Shown piece after piece: positions 26,179 through 34,082 of a DNA stretch of 64,000 nt; within the stretch, counting starts at the first letter, position 1; every line of letters starts with the position of its first letter. The notes beneath the pieces are model-generated. The model ran no database searches. It saw only the letters and a list, made by a program, of their open reading frames with translations, and was not told the origin of the DNA. The DNA lies in NCBI RefSeq assembly GCF_011761945.1, contig NZ_JAASQV010000007.1, positions 1 through 64,000 of the forward strand, in the 5' to 3' direction. A program made the translations under genes and the position numbers. The stretch is from Sphingomonas leidyi. GTDB taxonomy: Bacteria > Pseudomonadota > Alphaproteobacteria > Sphingomonadales > Sphingomonadaceae.

Positions 26179-27369
26179 ATGTCGTTTTCAATCGAGCGAA
26201 TTGCGGGCGGCTCGGGGACATTTGACCTCATCTTCATCCACGGGCTCTCTGGCGACCCCAAGGCCTCGTGGACGAGCAGTACCGAGGATCCGGCGAAAGC
26301 CTATTGGCCACTCTGGCTCGCCAAGGATCTGCCTAACGCAAATGTCTATACATTGGGCTATCCGGCAGATGTGTGGGCGAAGTGGATCGAGCAGGCCATG
26401 TCGCTCTACGAGCGCGCAAAGGCGGTACTCGAGCAGCTTGCCGGCATGGGGCTAGGGAGGCGACCCATCGCACTGGTTTGCCACAGCCTGGGTGGCCTGC
26501 TGGCCAAGCAGATCATCCGTACCGGCAATGAGGCCGATGATTCGGACTGGTCGGCGATCGCCGGCAACACCCGGTTCGTCGCGTTCCTAGCGACGCCGCA
26601 CAACGGATCCAGCGTCGCCTCGACCCTCAAATTCTTCCTGCCCCGCACGACCTCGGCAAACATTGAGACGTTGAAGGCTGGCAACGCCCAGCTCGACGAG
26701 CTGAACGCGTCATACAAGACGACTGCCGCGAAGCGACCGATCGAGACCGTGGTCTTCTATGAGAAGTTCGCGACCAAGGGGGCGATCATTGTCACCAAGG
26801 AAAGCGCGAACCCAGGTGTCACAGGGGTGAATCCTATTCCGGTCGATGCCGACCATATCTCGATTTGCAAGCCAGCCAGCCGAAACTCGCCGGTCTATCT
26901 GAGCCTCGCGCGTAAGCTCAGGAAGTTCGCGGAAGCCTGCCCCGCAATCGCGGATGGGCAAGCGGACGAGCCCTTCCAGTTCGAGGGCACCGACTTCGCG
27001 GAAAAAGCAAGCGATCGACGCGATCTTCTCGAAAAGCTGACCGCGGCCAACCGCGAGCATGAATATGCCTTCGCAAATGAGGCGCAGAACAAGTTCGCCC
27101 AGAGCTATATCCGGCTCGGCCTGCACGCAGCTGCCAAGGAGGCGAATGACAATCTCCTCGATGAAGTCCAGCAACGCTTTGAGATGCACGTCTACCTGCC
27201 GCTAATCTGCAAGGCTGCCAGCGATGAGGCGATTCAGCAGGCGCTCCAGACCCAGGTCATCGATGCCGTGGTCGCCAAGTTCGTCGAGCGGCGCGTCTCG
27301 GCGCGCAAGGTTGTCGAGGCCTTGTACTTTCTGACCGAGCAATGCCACATCCGTTGGGATCCACAATGA
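26179..27369 (+). CDS. ABC-3C system effector: alpha/beta-hydrolase with C-terminal ABC-3C domain
   Basis: 396 residues. The N-terminal half is a lipase-like alpha/beta hydrolase: oxyanion region FIHGLSGDPKASW, nucleophile elbow CHSLGG with Ser103, and a late DADHISICKP with the catalytic His. The C-terminal 110 residues are all-helical and end in YFLTEQCHIRWDP, as in effectors of ABC-three-component systems, where a variable enzyme is tethered to a shared helical domain. The start is the ATG at 26179; a GTG at 26164 would add five residues. The stop overlaps the next start as ATGA. In the published ABC-3C model the ATPase controls the effector on sensing invading nucleic acid; lipid or ester attack by this effector is inference. 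Confidence 0.82.
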   Translation: MSFSIERIAGGSGTFDLIFIHGLSGDPKASWTSSTEDPAKAYWPLWLAKDLPNANVYTLGYPADVWAKWIEQAMSLYERAKAVLEQLAGMGLGRRPIALVCHSLGGLLAKQIIRTGNEADDSDWSAIAGNTRFVAFLATPHNGSSVASTLKFFLPRTTSANIETLKAGNAQLDELNASYKTTAAKRPIETVVFYEKFATKGAIIVTKESANPGVTGVNPIPVDADHISICKPASRNSPVYLSLARKLRKFAEACPAIADGQADEPFQFEGTDFAEKASDRRDLLEKLTAANREHEYAFANEAQNKFAQSYIRLGLHAAAKEANDNLLDEVQQRFEMHVYLPLICKAASDEAIQQALQTQVIDAVVAKFVERRVSARKVVEALYFLTEQCHIRWDPQ

Positions 27370-27866
27370 ACGTCCGGCTCTGGTATCCGCACCTTGATGT
27401 CTACGACACGGTCCGGCGCATGCTGGCACTGATCGTCGCATGGTCCGAGCGCGACATGACGCCCGAGCGGCTCTATGTCTCGGACTTCTATCTCGCGAGC
27501 CCAGCCCTACTCCACAAGACCCGGATGGACTCCGAGACACGCAAAGACTTCCAGGCGCTCTCGGTCATGCGCCCGGAAAAGGGCTTCCTGAGCTATCCAT
27601 CGTCGCAGATGCTATTCGCGAAGATGGAGCCCGTGCAGAAAGAGGCGCTGCGCACCATCGTAGGCAAGGGCTTCGTCGCGATCGAGCCCCTGCGCCAGGG
27701 TCGTATCGAGGGCGGCGACAAGCTGCCGGAGATTGCCGACACCGTGTTCGTGACCCAGGCAGAGCGCCGCGTGGTCGAGTTTCTGGTCGAGAGCTTCGCG
27801 CGCATCGGCGCTGACGCGCCCGGCGAGTTGCGGCTGAGTACCGGCCTGCGGAGGCCTGGCACATGA
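27366..27866 (+). CDS. ABC-3C system middle component
   Basis: 166 residues, a winged-helix-like connector protein between effector and ATPase. The segments RMLALIVAWSERDMTPERLYVSDFYL and GKGFVAIEPLRQGRIEGGDKLP fit the middle-component family often labelled MC5. It overlaps both neighbours by ATGA, so the three proteins are made together. Family assignment is from memory of the pattern; the operon position is seen directly. Confidence 0.75.
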   Translation: MNVRLWYPHLDVYDTVRRMLALIVAWSERDMTPERLYVSDFYLASPALLHKTRMDSETRKDFQALSVMRPEKGFLSYPSSQMLFAKMEPVQKEALRTIVGKGFVAIEPLRQGRIEGGDKLPEIADTVFVTQAERRVVEFLVESFARIGADAPGELRLSTGLRRPGT

Positions 27867-29815
27867 GCTTCAGCCTGCTCGCGCTCCGGCGACTGAAAGT
27901 CTTCTCCCATGGTCGCGCCGTCTATGACGAGCGCTTCCATCTCGGCGTTAATGTCATTCGCGGCGAGAATGGCTCGGGCAAATCGACCATCGCCGACTTC
28001 ATTTTCTATGTGTTCGGCGGCGAGTTCGACGACTGGAAGGACCGCGCACGCCAGTGCGACGAGGTCCGCGCAGAAATCCAGACCGCGTCCGCCACCCTCA
28101 CGCTAAGACGGCTGATCGGCGCGAAGCAGGAGCCGATAACCGTCTTCTATGGCCGGCTCGAGGACGCTGAGAAAAGTCCGATTGAGGGATGGGAACGCTA
28201 TCCGATCCGCCGACAGAGCGAGAAGCAACTGGGCTTCTCGCAGGTGCTCTTCCGCGCATCCGGCATTCCCGAGGCGCCGAGCGACGAGGGGGCGAACGTC
28301 ACCGCCCACCAGATAATGCGCCTGCTCTATTCCGATCAGCGTACGCCGGCTCCGCGCCTATTCAGGTTCGAACGGTTCGACACGCGCGACATCCGCGCGG
28401 CGGTTGGCGACTTGCTGCTCGGCGCCAACAGCTATGCGCTTTATGAAGCCCAAGTCGAGCTTCGGACAGCGACCAAGCTGCTCGAGGATCGACAACAGCG
28501 GCTCCGCTCGCTGCTGGAGGCCATCCCGAGCGACTATGGCTCGATGAACACTGGCGAGCTCGGCGCGCGGATCGCGGCGCTGTCGACGGAGGCCGACCGG
28601 CTTGTCGAGCAGATCGGCAGTCTTGACGAAGACGAGCCCGAAGATGCGGAAAAGGAGTTCCAGAACCGGCGAACCGACGCAGTGAAGGAATTGCGCGGCC
28701 AGCGCACGTCGCTGCGGCGCATCGAGGAGCAGAGCGAACGACTGGGCCTCGAAATAACCGACCTGGACGTCTTCGTCGACTATCTCGAGGAGACGATGGG
28801 CAAGGTGAACGCCGCTTCGTCGATCGCCGACGCGCTCGGTGCGATCGACTTTGCCTATTGCCCCGCCTGTCTCGAGCCTCTGGACGGCGAGCGGGAAAGC
28901 GGACGCTGCGTTGTGTGCACCAAGCCCGTTGACCCTGAACGCGAGAGCGCCCGCTATCTGGAGATCAAGCTCGACATCAGCTTGCAGCTGCGCGAAACCC
29001 GCCAGATCCTCGAGGGCAAGGAGCTCGAACTGCAGAAGACGGGCCAGGAACTGCGTTCGGCACGCCAGGCAATGACCAAGCGTTCCATCGCCTTCCAATC
29101 CGAGTTCGAGCTCGCTGCGTCACCGCGTGAGGCCCGCCTGGCCGGCCTCAACCAGCGCATCGGCGAGATCGGACAGCAGATCGCCTATCTGGGATCGGTG
29201 CGGGAATTGGCCGAAAAGGTGGCCAAGCTGATCGCTGAGCGCGATGACGCGCAGAAATCGGTCGACGTAGTGACGGCGCGCATCGACTCGCTGCGTATGG
29301 CGAGTGGCGGACGCGTCACCCAGGCAATGGGCCTAGTTGGGGCCATGACCAAAGAGTTGTTGAAGCGGGATCTGAAGCGGCAGGAGGAGTTTGCGGATCC
29401 CCGTCAGGTGACGGTCGATTTTGAGGATGATGCCATCCTTGTCGATGGCAAGCTCAATTTCGCCGAGAGCAGTAACGTCGTGTTGAAGAATGCGGCGATC
29501 CTCGCACTGCTTGGTGCAGCAGCATCGGACGAGAAATTCTATCACCCCCGATTCCTGCTTATGGACAATGTCGAGGACAAGGGGATGGAGCAGGTCCGCA
29601 GTTACAACTTTCAGAAGATGATCGTCGATCTGTCGAAGCGGGTGCGCCTCACCCATCAGATTATCTTCACGACCTCAATGCCGAACCCGGCGCTGGATCT
29701 AGAACACCTCGCGATTGGGCCGCATTACACCGAGCACTATCGGACCCTGAATTTCGACGGCCGACCGTATCCGGACGACGATCCGGAGCCAGACAACGAG
29801 GCGTACAGTGACTGA
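27863..29815 (+). CDS. ABC-3C system ATPase with zinc ribbon (SMC/Rad50-like)
   Basis: 650 residues. Walker A is GENGSGKST (Lys40); Walker B-like FLLMDNVEDKG is near residue 570; FAESSNVVLKNAAILALL resembles the ABC signature region. Between the two nucleotide-binding halves are coiled coils with a four-cysteine knuckle, C333-x2-C336 and C349-x2-C352, at the place where Rad50 has its zinc hook. The start overlaps the middle-component stop as ATGA. As in other SMC-like defence ATPases it probably senses DNA or nucleoprotein and drives the effector (family knowledge plus inference). Confidence 0.88.
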   Translation: MSFSLLALRRLKVFSHGRAVYDERFHLGVNVIRGENGSGKSTIADFIFYVFGGEFDDWKDRARQCDEVRAEIQTASATLTLRRLIGAKQEPITVFYGRLEDAEKSPIEGWERYPIRRQSEKQLGFSQVLFRASGIPEAPSDEGANVTAHQIMRLLYSDQRTPAPRLFRFERFDTRDIRAAVGDLLLGANSYALYEAQVELRTATKLLEDRQQRLRSLLEAIPSDYGSMNTGELGARIAALSTEADRLVEQIGSLDEDEPEDAEKEFQNRRTDAVKELRGQRTSLRRIEEQSERLGLEITDLDVFVDYLEETMGKVNAASSIADALGAIDFAYCPACLEPLDGERESGRCVVCTKPVDPERESARYLEIKLDISLQLRETRQILEGKELELQKTGQELRSARQAMTKRSIAFQSEFELAASPREARLAGLNQRIGEIGQQIAYLGSVRELAEKVAKLIAERDDAQKSVDVVTARIDSLRMASGGRVTQAMGLVGAMTKELLKRDLKRQEEFADPRQVTVDFEDDAILVDGKLNFAESSNVVLKNAAILALLGAAASDEKFYHPRFLLMDNVEDKGMEQVRSYNFQKMIVDLSKRVRLTHQIIFTTSMPNPALDLEHLAIGPHYTEHYRTLNFDGRPYPDDDPEPDNEAYSD

Positions 29816-30160
29816 CAAGAATGACGTTGCCATTGTTCTCGAGGGTTCTGGGCGGCTCTAAGATTGCCAAAACATCGACAAAATCGCCGATATCATTCGC
29901 CGCTAGAATGAGCCGGGCAACCCGCCTCTCGGGGCTAGCCATTCGATCAGAGCCGAGCCCGGCGCGGCAGAGATACTAGCAGGCAAAGGAATCATATTCG
30001 CGAACGATCAAAGCCAGGTCGGCATCGAAAGGGTAGTTGGCCTAGCGGTCACTGAGTGCGGCATCGGTGCTTGCTTGTACAGCCGCTCCACTTCGCCCTA
30101 AGCCCCCAGGAGATGTAATCGATCAGCATGGCCCAGTTTCGTTTGCGCGAGAGGCGCGAC

Positions 30161-30237
30161 CTGAACGAACGTCCACTTTCGGCCGGCGGCCCAGACCCGT
30201 TGAACGACTGACATTGGGGCGTATCGCTGCCCGGCGG
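30161..30237. repeat. Island boundary repeat, copy E
   Basis: CTGAACGAAC, GTCCACTTTCGGC, GTTGAACGACTG and ATTGGGGCGTATCGCTG in order. It is the best-preserved B/C/E-type copy and lies after the ABC-3C operon. Confidence 0.6.
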
Positions 30238-30433
30238 CTTACCCCAAATGGCGCCGGATCAGCCGTTCGAGTGAAGATCTTCTAGCGAAGTGACCAGTCC
30301 AGCACTAGGTCGGAGATTAATCACCCCATCAATCACCCTTCCAACCACCCTTCGTGCACACCCAACTAAGGCGCTGATTCAATATAATTTTCGCCCATGC
30401 AGATTGCGACTCAGTCCAACATGAGACTAACAG

Positions 30434-30441
30434 CCCCAATT
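30434..30441. other. CCCCAATT motif near the right island end
   Basis: Fourth copy of the motif clustered at the left end (13236-13295), here 133 bp inside attR. A possible recombinase arm site. Confidence 0.4.
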
Positions 30442-30573
30442 AGGCATCCCTACTTTGCGAATACCGGCCCCTATGGATTATAGATCGATCCACTTCGTAA
30501 GGCGTGAATATCCATGCTTCTTAGTGCTTTACCGGGAGGCATCAGGCTTCAGAGTGGGTTTCCGTGATCGACC

Positions 30574-30588
30574 GTCCACAACCATCCC
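30574..30588. repeat. attR, right 15-bp direct repeat of the island
   Basis: GTCCACAACCATCCC, differing from attL only at position 12 (T for C, silent in the His codon). The radC reading frame resumes here. Confidence 0.9.
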
Positions 30589-30735
30589 TCGGGCGACCCC
30601 TCGCCCAGCCGCGCCGACATCGAGATCACGCGCCAGATCGTCGCTGCGGGCAAGGGGCTGGGGATCGGCGTGCACGACCACATCATCCTGGGGCGCGAGG
30701 GGCACGCGTCGCTCAGGGGACAGGGGCTGATCTAG
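30574..30735 (+). pseudogene. radC: radC, 3' part, displaced by the island
   Basis: Reads V-H-N-H-P-S-G-D-P, then SRADIEITRQIVAAGKGLGIG, HDHIILGREGHASLRG and stops at TAG 30733-30735. This is the C-terminal end of RadC including the Ser and Asp of the JAMM motif that the 5' part has lost. An in-frame TGA just upstream (30565-30567) prevents translation from the island side, and no start is present. Confidence 0.95.
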
Positions 30736-30767
30736 GGACGGGTTTGCGAGAAGCGGCCGGCAAGCCA

Positions 30768-30799
30768 AACGGCCGCCGGAGGCAAGTCCGGCGGCCGTT
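30768..30799. terminator. Strong bidirectional hairpin after radC
   Basis: A perfect 13-bp stem (30768-30780 with 30787-30799) and 6-nt loop between the radC 3' end and the convergent EF-hand gene. Confidence 0.75.
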
Positions 30800-30837
30800 C
30801 GGGAGCAAGCGCCATGCGCGGGCGCGACGGGACGGGA

Positions 30838-31278
30838 TCAGCCCGGCTGCTTCGGAGTCAGGAACACGGTGAGTTCCTGCTTGTTCACCGAAGCGCTCTT
30901 GTCGGTATCGGCGCTGGCAAAGGCCTGGTTGGCCCAGGTCGCCGCCTCGGCGCTTCCCGGCTGGAAGTTCGGCTCCGCGGCCTTGCGCAGCGCCCCCATC
31001 CAGGCGGCGAACTCGGTCGCGTCCAGCCTGCCGTCGCCATCCTTGTCATAGCTGCCGAAGTCGCGGCCCACTGCCTGGGCGACCTGCTCCTGCGTGGCGG
31101 CCGGAGTCGCGACGGGCCCGGTCGCCGCCGAGGCGGCAGCCGCCGGCTGGCCGGGCGTGGGCGACGCTTCCTGCGCCGCACCCTGGGCCGGCTGCGTATT
31201 ATCCTGCACGGGCACCTCCTGCGCAAAGACAGGAACAGCGAACAACATAGAAGTAGTGAGAATAATCGACTTCATCAT
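30838..31278 (-). CDS. Secreted EF-hand calcium-binding protein
   Basis: 146 residues. A signal peptide ends near residue 19 (VFAQ), then a low-complexity Pro/Ala/Gln linker to about residue 62. Two EF-hand loops follow: a canonical one at 78-89 (DKDGDGRLDATE) and a degenerate one at 124-135 (DTDKSASVNKQE, last position Glu). Likely a periplasmic calcium-binding or calcium-sensing protein. The AGGAGATAT ribosome-binding site lies inside a small inverted repeat (CATCAGGAGA / TCTCCTGATC) that could affect translation. Confidence 0.82.
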   Translation of the reverse strand: MMKSIILTTSMLFAVPVFAQEVPVQDNTQPAQGAAQEASPTPGQPAAAASAATGPVATPAATQEQVAQAVGRDFGSYDKDGDGRLDATEFAAWMGALRKAAEPNFQPGSAEAATWANQAFASADTDKSASVNKQELTVFLTPKQPG

Positions 31279-31481
31279 GAATATATCTCCTAAACTGATC
31301 AGGAGATGTATTCATATTTCTCCTGATGTTATTTTTAGAAACTCCCCATATCAACCCATGGTCCGGCGATCATGTTCCCGATTTCATCGCGACCAGCCTC
31401 ACCCTGCCCCTCCACCGGCTCGATTTGCCGCATTTCATTTGCCCTGTGGCGCATGCGTCACGGGCGGTGCAGGATGGCGCG

Positions 31482-32126
31482 ATGTTCGATCGCCGCACCT
31501 TGCTGTTCGGAATGGCCGCCGGCCTCGCCGGCTGCGGCGGCGCCCCGAAGGCATCGGGAAAGGCCGACGAGCCCCGGCCGCCGCGCCTCGCCGCCAGCGG
31601 CCCGGCCGCCAGGCTGGTCTCCGCCGCGCGCGCCCAGGTCGGCGTCACGCGCAGCTACGACTCGACCTATACCCGGCTCGCCTTCCCCAATGGCGACGTG
31701 CCGCGGGAGAAGGGCGTGTGCACCGATGTGCTGATCCGCGCCTATCGCGACGCCTTCGGGATCGATCTCCAGGCGCTGGTCCATGCCGACATGAAGCGGG
31801 ACTTCGCCGCCTATCCCCGCAAATGGGGGCTGGCCCATCCGGATCCGAGCATCGATCACCGGCGCGTGCCCAATCTCGCCCGCTTCCTCGCGCGCATGGG
31901 CGCCGCGCTGCCGGTGCCCGCCGACGGCAAGGGCTGGCTGCCGGGCGACATCTTCACCTCCGCGCCCGCGAACGGCATGGGCGGCACCGCCACGCATATC
32001 GGCCTGGTCTCGGACCTGCCCGGCGCCCATGCCCCGATGATCCTCCACAATATCGGCCGCGGCGCCCGCGAGGAGGATGCGCTGCTCGACTGGCCGATCA
32101 CCGGGCGCTTCCGCTGGAAAGTCTAG
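31482..32126 (+). CDS. DUF1287 lipoprotein
   Basis: 214 residues. It starts with an Arg-Arg signal and lipobox (MFDRRTLLFGMAAGLAGC), so it is probably an exported lipoprotein. The mature part matches DUF1287, an NlpC/P60-like papain-fold family: GVCTDVLIRAYRDAFGID carries the Cys, and THIGLV and LHNIGRG lie in the later strands. Its substrate is unknown; related proteins are thought to act on the cell wall. The ATG at 31482 was chosen over longer frames because the signal starts there. Confidence 0.82.
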   Translation: MFDRRTLLFGMAAGLAGCGGAPKASGKADEPRPPRLAASGPAARLVSAARAQVGVTRSYDSTYTRLAFPNGDVPREKGVCTDVLIRAYRDAFGIDLQALVHADMKRDFAAYPRKWGLAHPDPSIDHRRVPNLARFLARMGAALPVPADGKGWLPGDIFTSAPANGMGGTATHIGLVSDLPGAHAPMILHNIGRGAREEDALLDWPITGRFRWKV

Positions 32127-32172
32127 GGCGCGCTTGCTAGGGGGCCGCCATACCCCCGGCGAAAGGCTTGCA

Positions 32173-33483
32173 ATGGTTCCCCGTTATTCGCGCCCCGAAA
32201 TGACCGCCATCTGGTCGCCCGAGGCGCGCTTCCGCATCTGGTTCGAGATCGAGGCGCACGCCACCGAGGCGCTGGCCGAGCTCGGCGTGGTGCCGAAGAG
32301 CGCCGCCAAGGCGCTGTGGGACTGGTGGGCGACCAACCCGGCGATCGACGTCGCCGCGATCGACGCGATCGAGGCCGTGACCAAGCACGACGTGATCGCC
32401 TTCCTCACCTGGGTGGCCGAGCAGGTGGGCGACGAGGCCCGCTTCATGCACCAGGGGATGACCAGCTCGGACGTGCTCGACACCTGCCTGGCCGTGCAGC
32501 TGGCCCGCGCTTCGGACATCCTGCTCGCCGATCTCGACCGGCTGCTCGAAGTGCTCGAGCGCCGCGCCCATGAGCACAAGCTCACGCCCACGATCGGCCG
32601 CAGCCACGGCATCCATGCCGAGCCGGTCACCTTCGGCCTCAAGCTCGCCGAGGCCTATGCCGAGTTCAAGCGCAACCGCGAGCGCCTCGCCGCCGCCCGC
32701 GCGGACATCGCCACCTGCGCCATTTCGGGTGCGGTCGGCACCTTCGCCAATATCGATCCGCGCGTCGAAGCGCATGTCGCCGCCAAGCTCGGCCTCGCGG
32801 TCGAGCCGGTCTCGACCCAGGTGATCCCGCGCGACCGCCACGCGATGTTCTTCGCCACGCTCGGCGTGATCGCCTCGTCGATCGAGCGCCTCGCCGTCGA
32901 GGTCCGCCACCTGCAGCGCACCGAAGTGCTCGAGGCCGAGGAATATTTCTCGCCCGGCCAGAAGGGCTCGTCGGCGATGCCGCACAAGCGCAACCCGGTG
33001 CTGACCGAGAACCTCACCGGCCTCGCCCGCATGGTGCGCAGCGCGACGATCCCGGCGATGGAGAATGTCGCGCTGTGGCACGAGCGCGACATCTCGCACT
33101 CGTCGGTCGAGCGCTATATCGGCCCGGACGCGACGATCACGCTCGATTTCGCCCTGGCCCGCCTCACCGGCGTGATGGACAAGCTGCTCGTCTACCCGGC
33201 GCGCATGCAGAAGAATTTGGACCGGATGGGCGGCCTCGTGCATTCCCAGCGCGTGCTTCTCGCCCTCACCCAGGCCGGCGTCAGCCGCGAGGACAGCTAT
33301 CGGCTCGTCCAGCGCAATGCGATGAAGGTGTGGGAATCGGACGGCGAGCTCTCGCTGCTCGAACTGCTCAAGGCCGATCCGGAAGTGACCGCCGCGCTCT
33401 CGCCGGCGGAAATCGAGGACAAGTTCGACCTCGGCTATCATTTCAAGCAGGTCGACACGATCTTCGAGCGCGTCTTCGCTTGA
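32173..33483 (+). CDS. purB: Adenylosuccinate lyase
   Basis: Acts twice in purine synthesis: it cleaves SAICAR and adenylosuccinate to release fumarate. 436 residues. The fumarase/aspartase-superfamily signature is clear (GSSAMPHKRNP near residue 278), with GMTSSDVLDT and TIGRSHGIHAEP supplying the other active-site His/Ser/Thr. The ATG at 32173 is preceded by GGCGAAAGG. The stop overlaps the start of bphO as TTGA, which links a housekeeping gene to the phytochrome operon. Confidence 0.97.
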   Translation: MVPRYSRPEMTAIWSPEARFRIWFEIEAHATEALAELGVVPKSAAKALWDWWATNPAIDVAAIDAIEAVTKHDVIAFLTWVAEQVGDEARFMHQGMTSSDVLDTCLAVQLARASDILLADLDRLLEVLERRAHEHKLTPTIGRSHGIHAEPVTFGLKLAEAYAEFKRNRERLAAARADIATCAISGAVGTFANIDPRVEAHVAAKLGLAVEPVSTQVIPRDRHAMFFATLGVIASSIERLAVEVRHLQRTEVLEAEEYFSPGQKGSSAMPHKRNPVLTENLTGLARMVRSATIPAMENVALWHERDISHSSVERYIGPDATITLDFALARLTGVMDKLLVYPARMQKNLDRMGGLVHSQRVLLALTQAGVSREDSYRLVQRNAMKVWESDGELSLLELLKADPEVTAALSPAEIEDKFDLGYHFKQVDTIFERVFA

Positions 33484-34082
33484 CGCCGAGCCGCAAGGCG
33501 CTGCGCGAGGCGACGGCCAACGCGCATGACCGCGTCGATGCGGCGTTCGCGGATTTCGACCTGGCCGACCGGGAAGGCTATGCCCGCTTCCTCGCCGCCC
33601 ATGCCGATGTGGTGTGGCCATTGGAAGCGGAGCTGCCCGGCGAACGGGTAATCGCGGACTGGGAGGAGCGGAAACGCGGACATCTGCTCAGCGAGGACCT
33701 GGCCTTCCTTCGCTCTGCCTTTCGTCATCCGCGCGAAGGCGGGGACCCGGAACCGCAGGCGATGTCCTCCATTGCCCTGGATCCCCGCCTTCGCGGGGAC
33801 GACGGAAGTTGGGACGCTCCCGTCATCGCCGGTACCCTCTACGTCCTCGAAGGCTCGCGTCTCGGCGGCAAGTTTCTTGCCCGCCGCCTGCCCGCCGGAT
33901 TTCCCCGCGCCTATCTTGATGCAGATCAGCGCGCCGAAAAGTGGCAGCAACTACTGAGGGTTATCGACGGCCTGCTTCGCGAACCGCTCGCGCTGGACGC
34001 CGCTCTCGCCGCAGCGCTTGCCACTTTCACGGCGTTCGAGCGTTCGGCGGAGAAATGGCGAAGGGCAGAGATTGGCCAGTAA
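33480..34082 (+). CDS. bphO: Biliverdin-producing heme oxygenase with an in-frame repeat insertion
   Basis: Opens heme to biliverdin IXalpha, the bacteriophytochrome chromophore. 200 residues from a TTG overlapping the purB stop. The heme-ligand His is in REATANAHDRVD; VIAGTLYVLEGSRLGGKFLARRL is the distal helix with the G-x-x-x-G bend, and the C-terminal helix is ERSAEKWRR. Between helices, residues about 80-110 (PREGGDP ... LDPRLRGDD) are encoded by an inserted palindromic repeat and do not belong to the family. The stop lies 11 bases inside bphP, so expression is coupled. Confidence 0.85.
   Translation: MTPSRKALREATANAHDRVDAAFADFDLADREGYARFLAAHADVVWPLEAELPGERVIADWEERKRGHLLSEDLAFLRSAFRHPREGGDPEPQAMSSIALDPRLRGDDGSWDAPVIAGTLYVLEGSRLGGKFLARRLPAGFPRAYLDADQRAEKWQQLLRVIDGLLREPLALDAALAAALATFTAFERSAEKWRRAEIGQ
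33724..33812. repeat. Palindromic repeat inserted in the bphO coding sequence
   Basis: Left arm CGTCATCCGCGCGAAGGCGGGGA and right arm TCCCCGCCTTCGCGGGGACGA (both shown here only as type; near-inverted copies) flank about 40 bp. The insert keeps the reading frame open. The encoded pair P-R-E-G-G-D-P and D-P-R-L-R-G-D-D is a known look of such repeats in proteobacterial genomes. Confidence 0.75.

Larger units (their letters stand above)
29816..30573. other. Noncoding right end of the island
   Basis: About 760 bp with no gene seen. It contains boundary repeat copy E, short direct repeats of the type AATCACCC/CAACCACCC near 30320-30355, and a CCCCAATT motif at 30434-30441. Its AT content is higher than the flanking chromosome. 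Confidence 0.55.
13131..30588. mobile_element. 17.4-kb genomic island integrated into the HNHP motif of radC
   Basis: The two halves of radC flank this element, and a 15-bp direct repeat (13131-13145 and 30574-30588, 14 of 15 identical) marks the junctions. Repeat-to-repeat length is 17,443 bp. It carries an AlpA-like excisionase gene near the left end, four copies of an 8-bp CCCCAATT motif 90-160 bp inside the ends (possible arm-type sites), a LysR-MFS-hydrolase cluster, a RadC-like JAB gene, a giant PIN-domain protein and an ABC-3C system. No integrase gene was recognised, so it may be non-autonomous or decayed. The gene-target duplication is seen directly; the mechanism (tyrosine recombinase) is inference. 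Confidence 0.92.

Noticed and set aside
30301..30360. CRISPR-like short repeats (AATCACCC/CAACCACCC)
   Set aside because: Units are too short and irregular, with no spacers or cas genes; treated as part of the island end.
30455..30730. Plus-strand open frame spanning the right island junction
   Set aside because: It crosses attR in a frame different from radC and reads Arg/Ser-rich peptide; the radC frame explains the sequence better.
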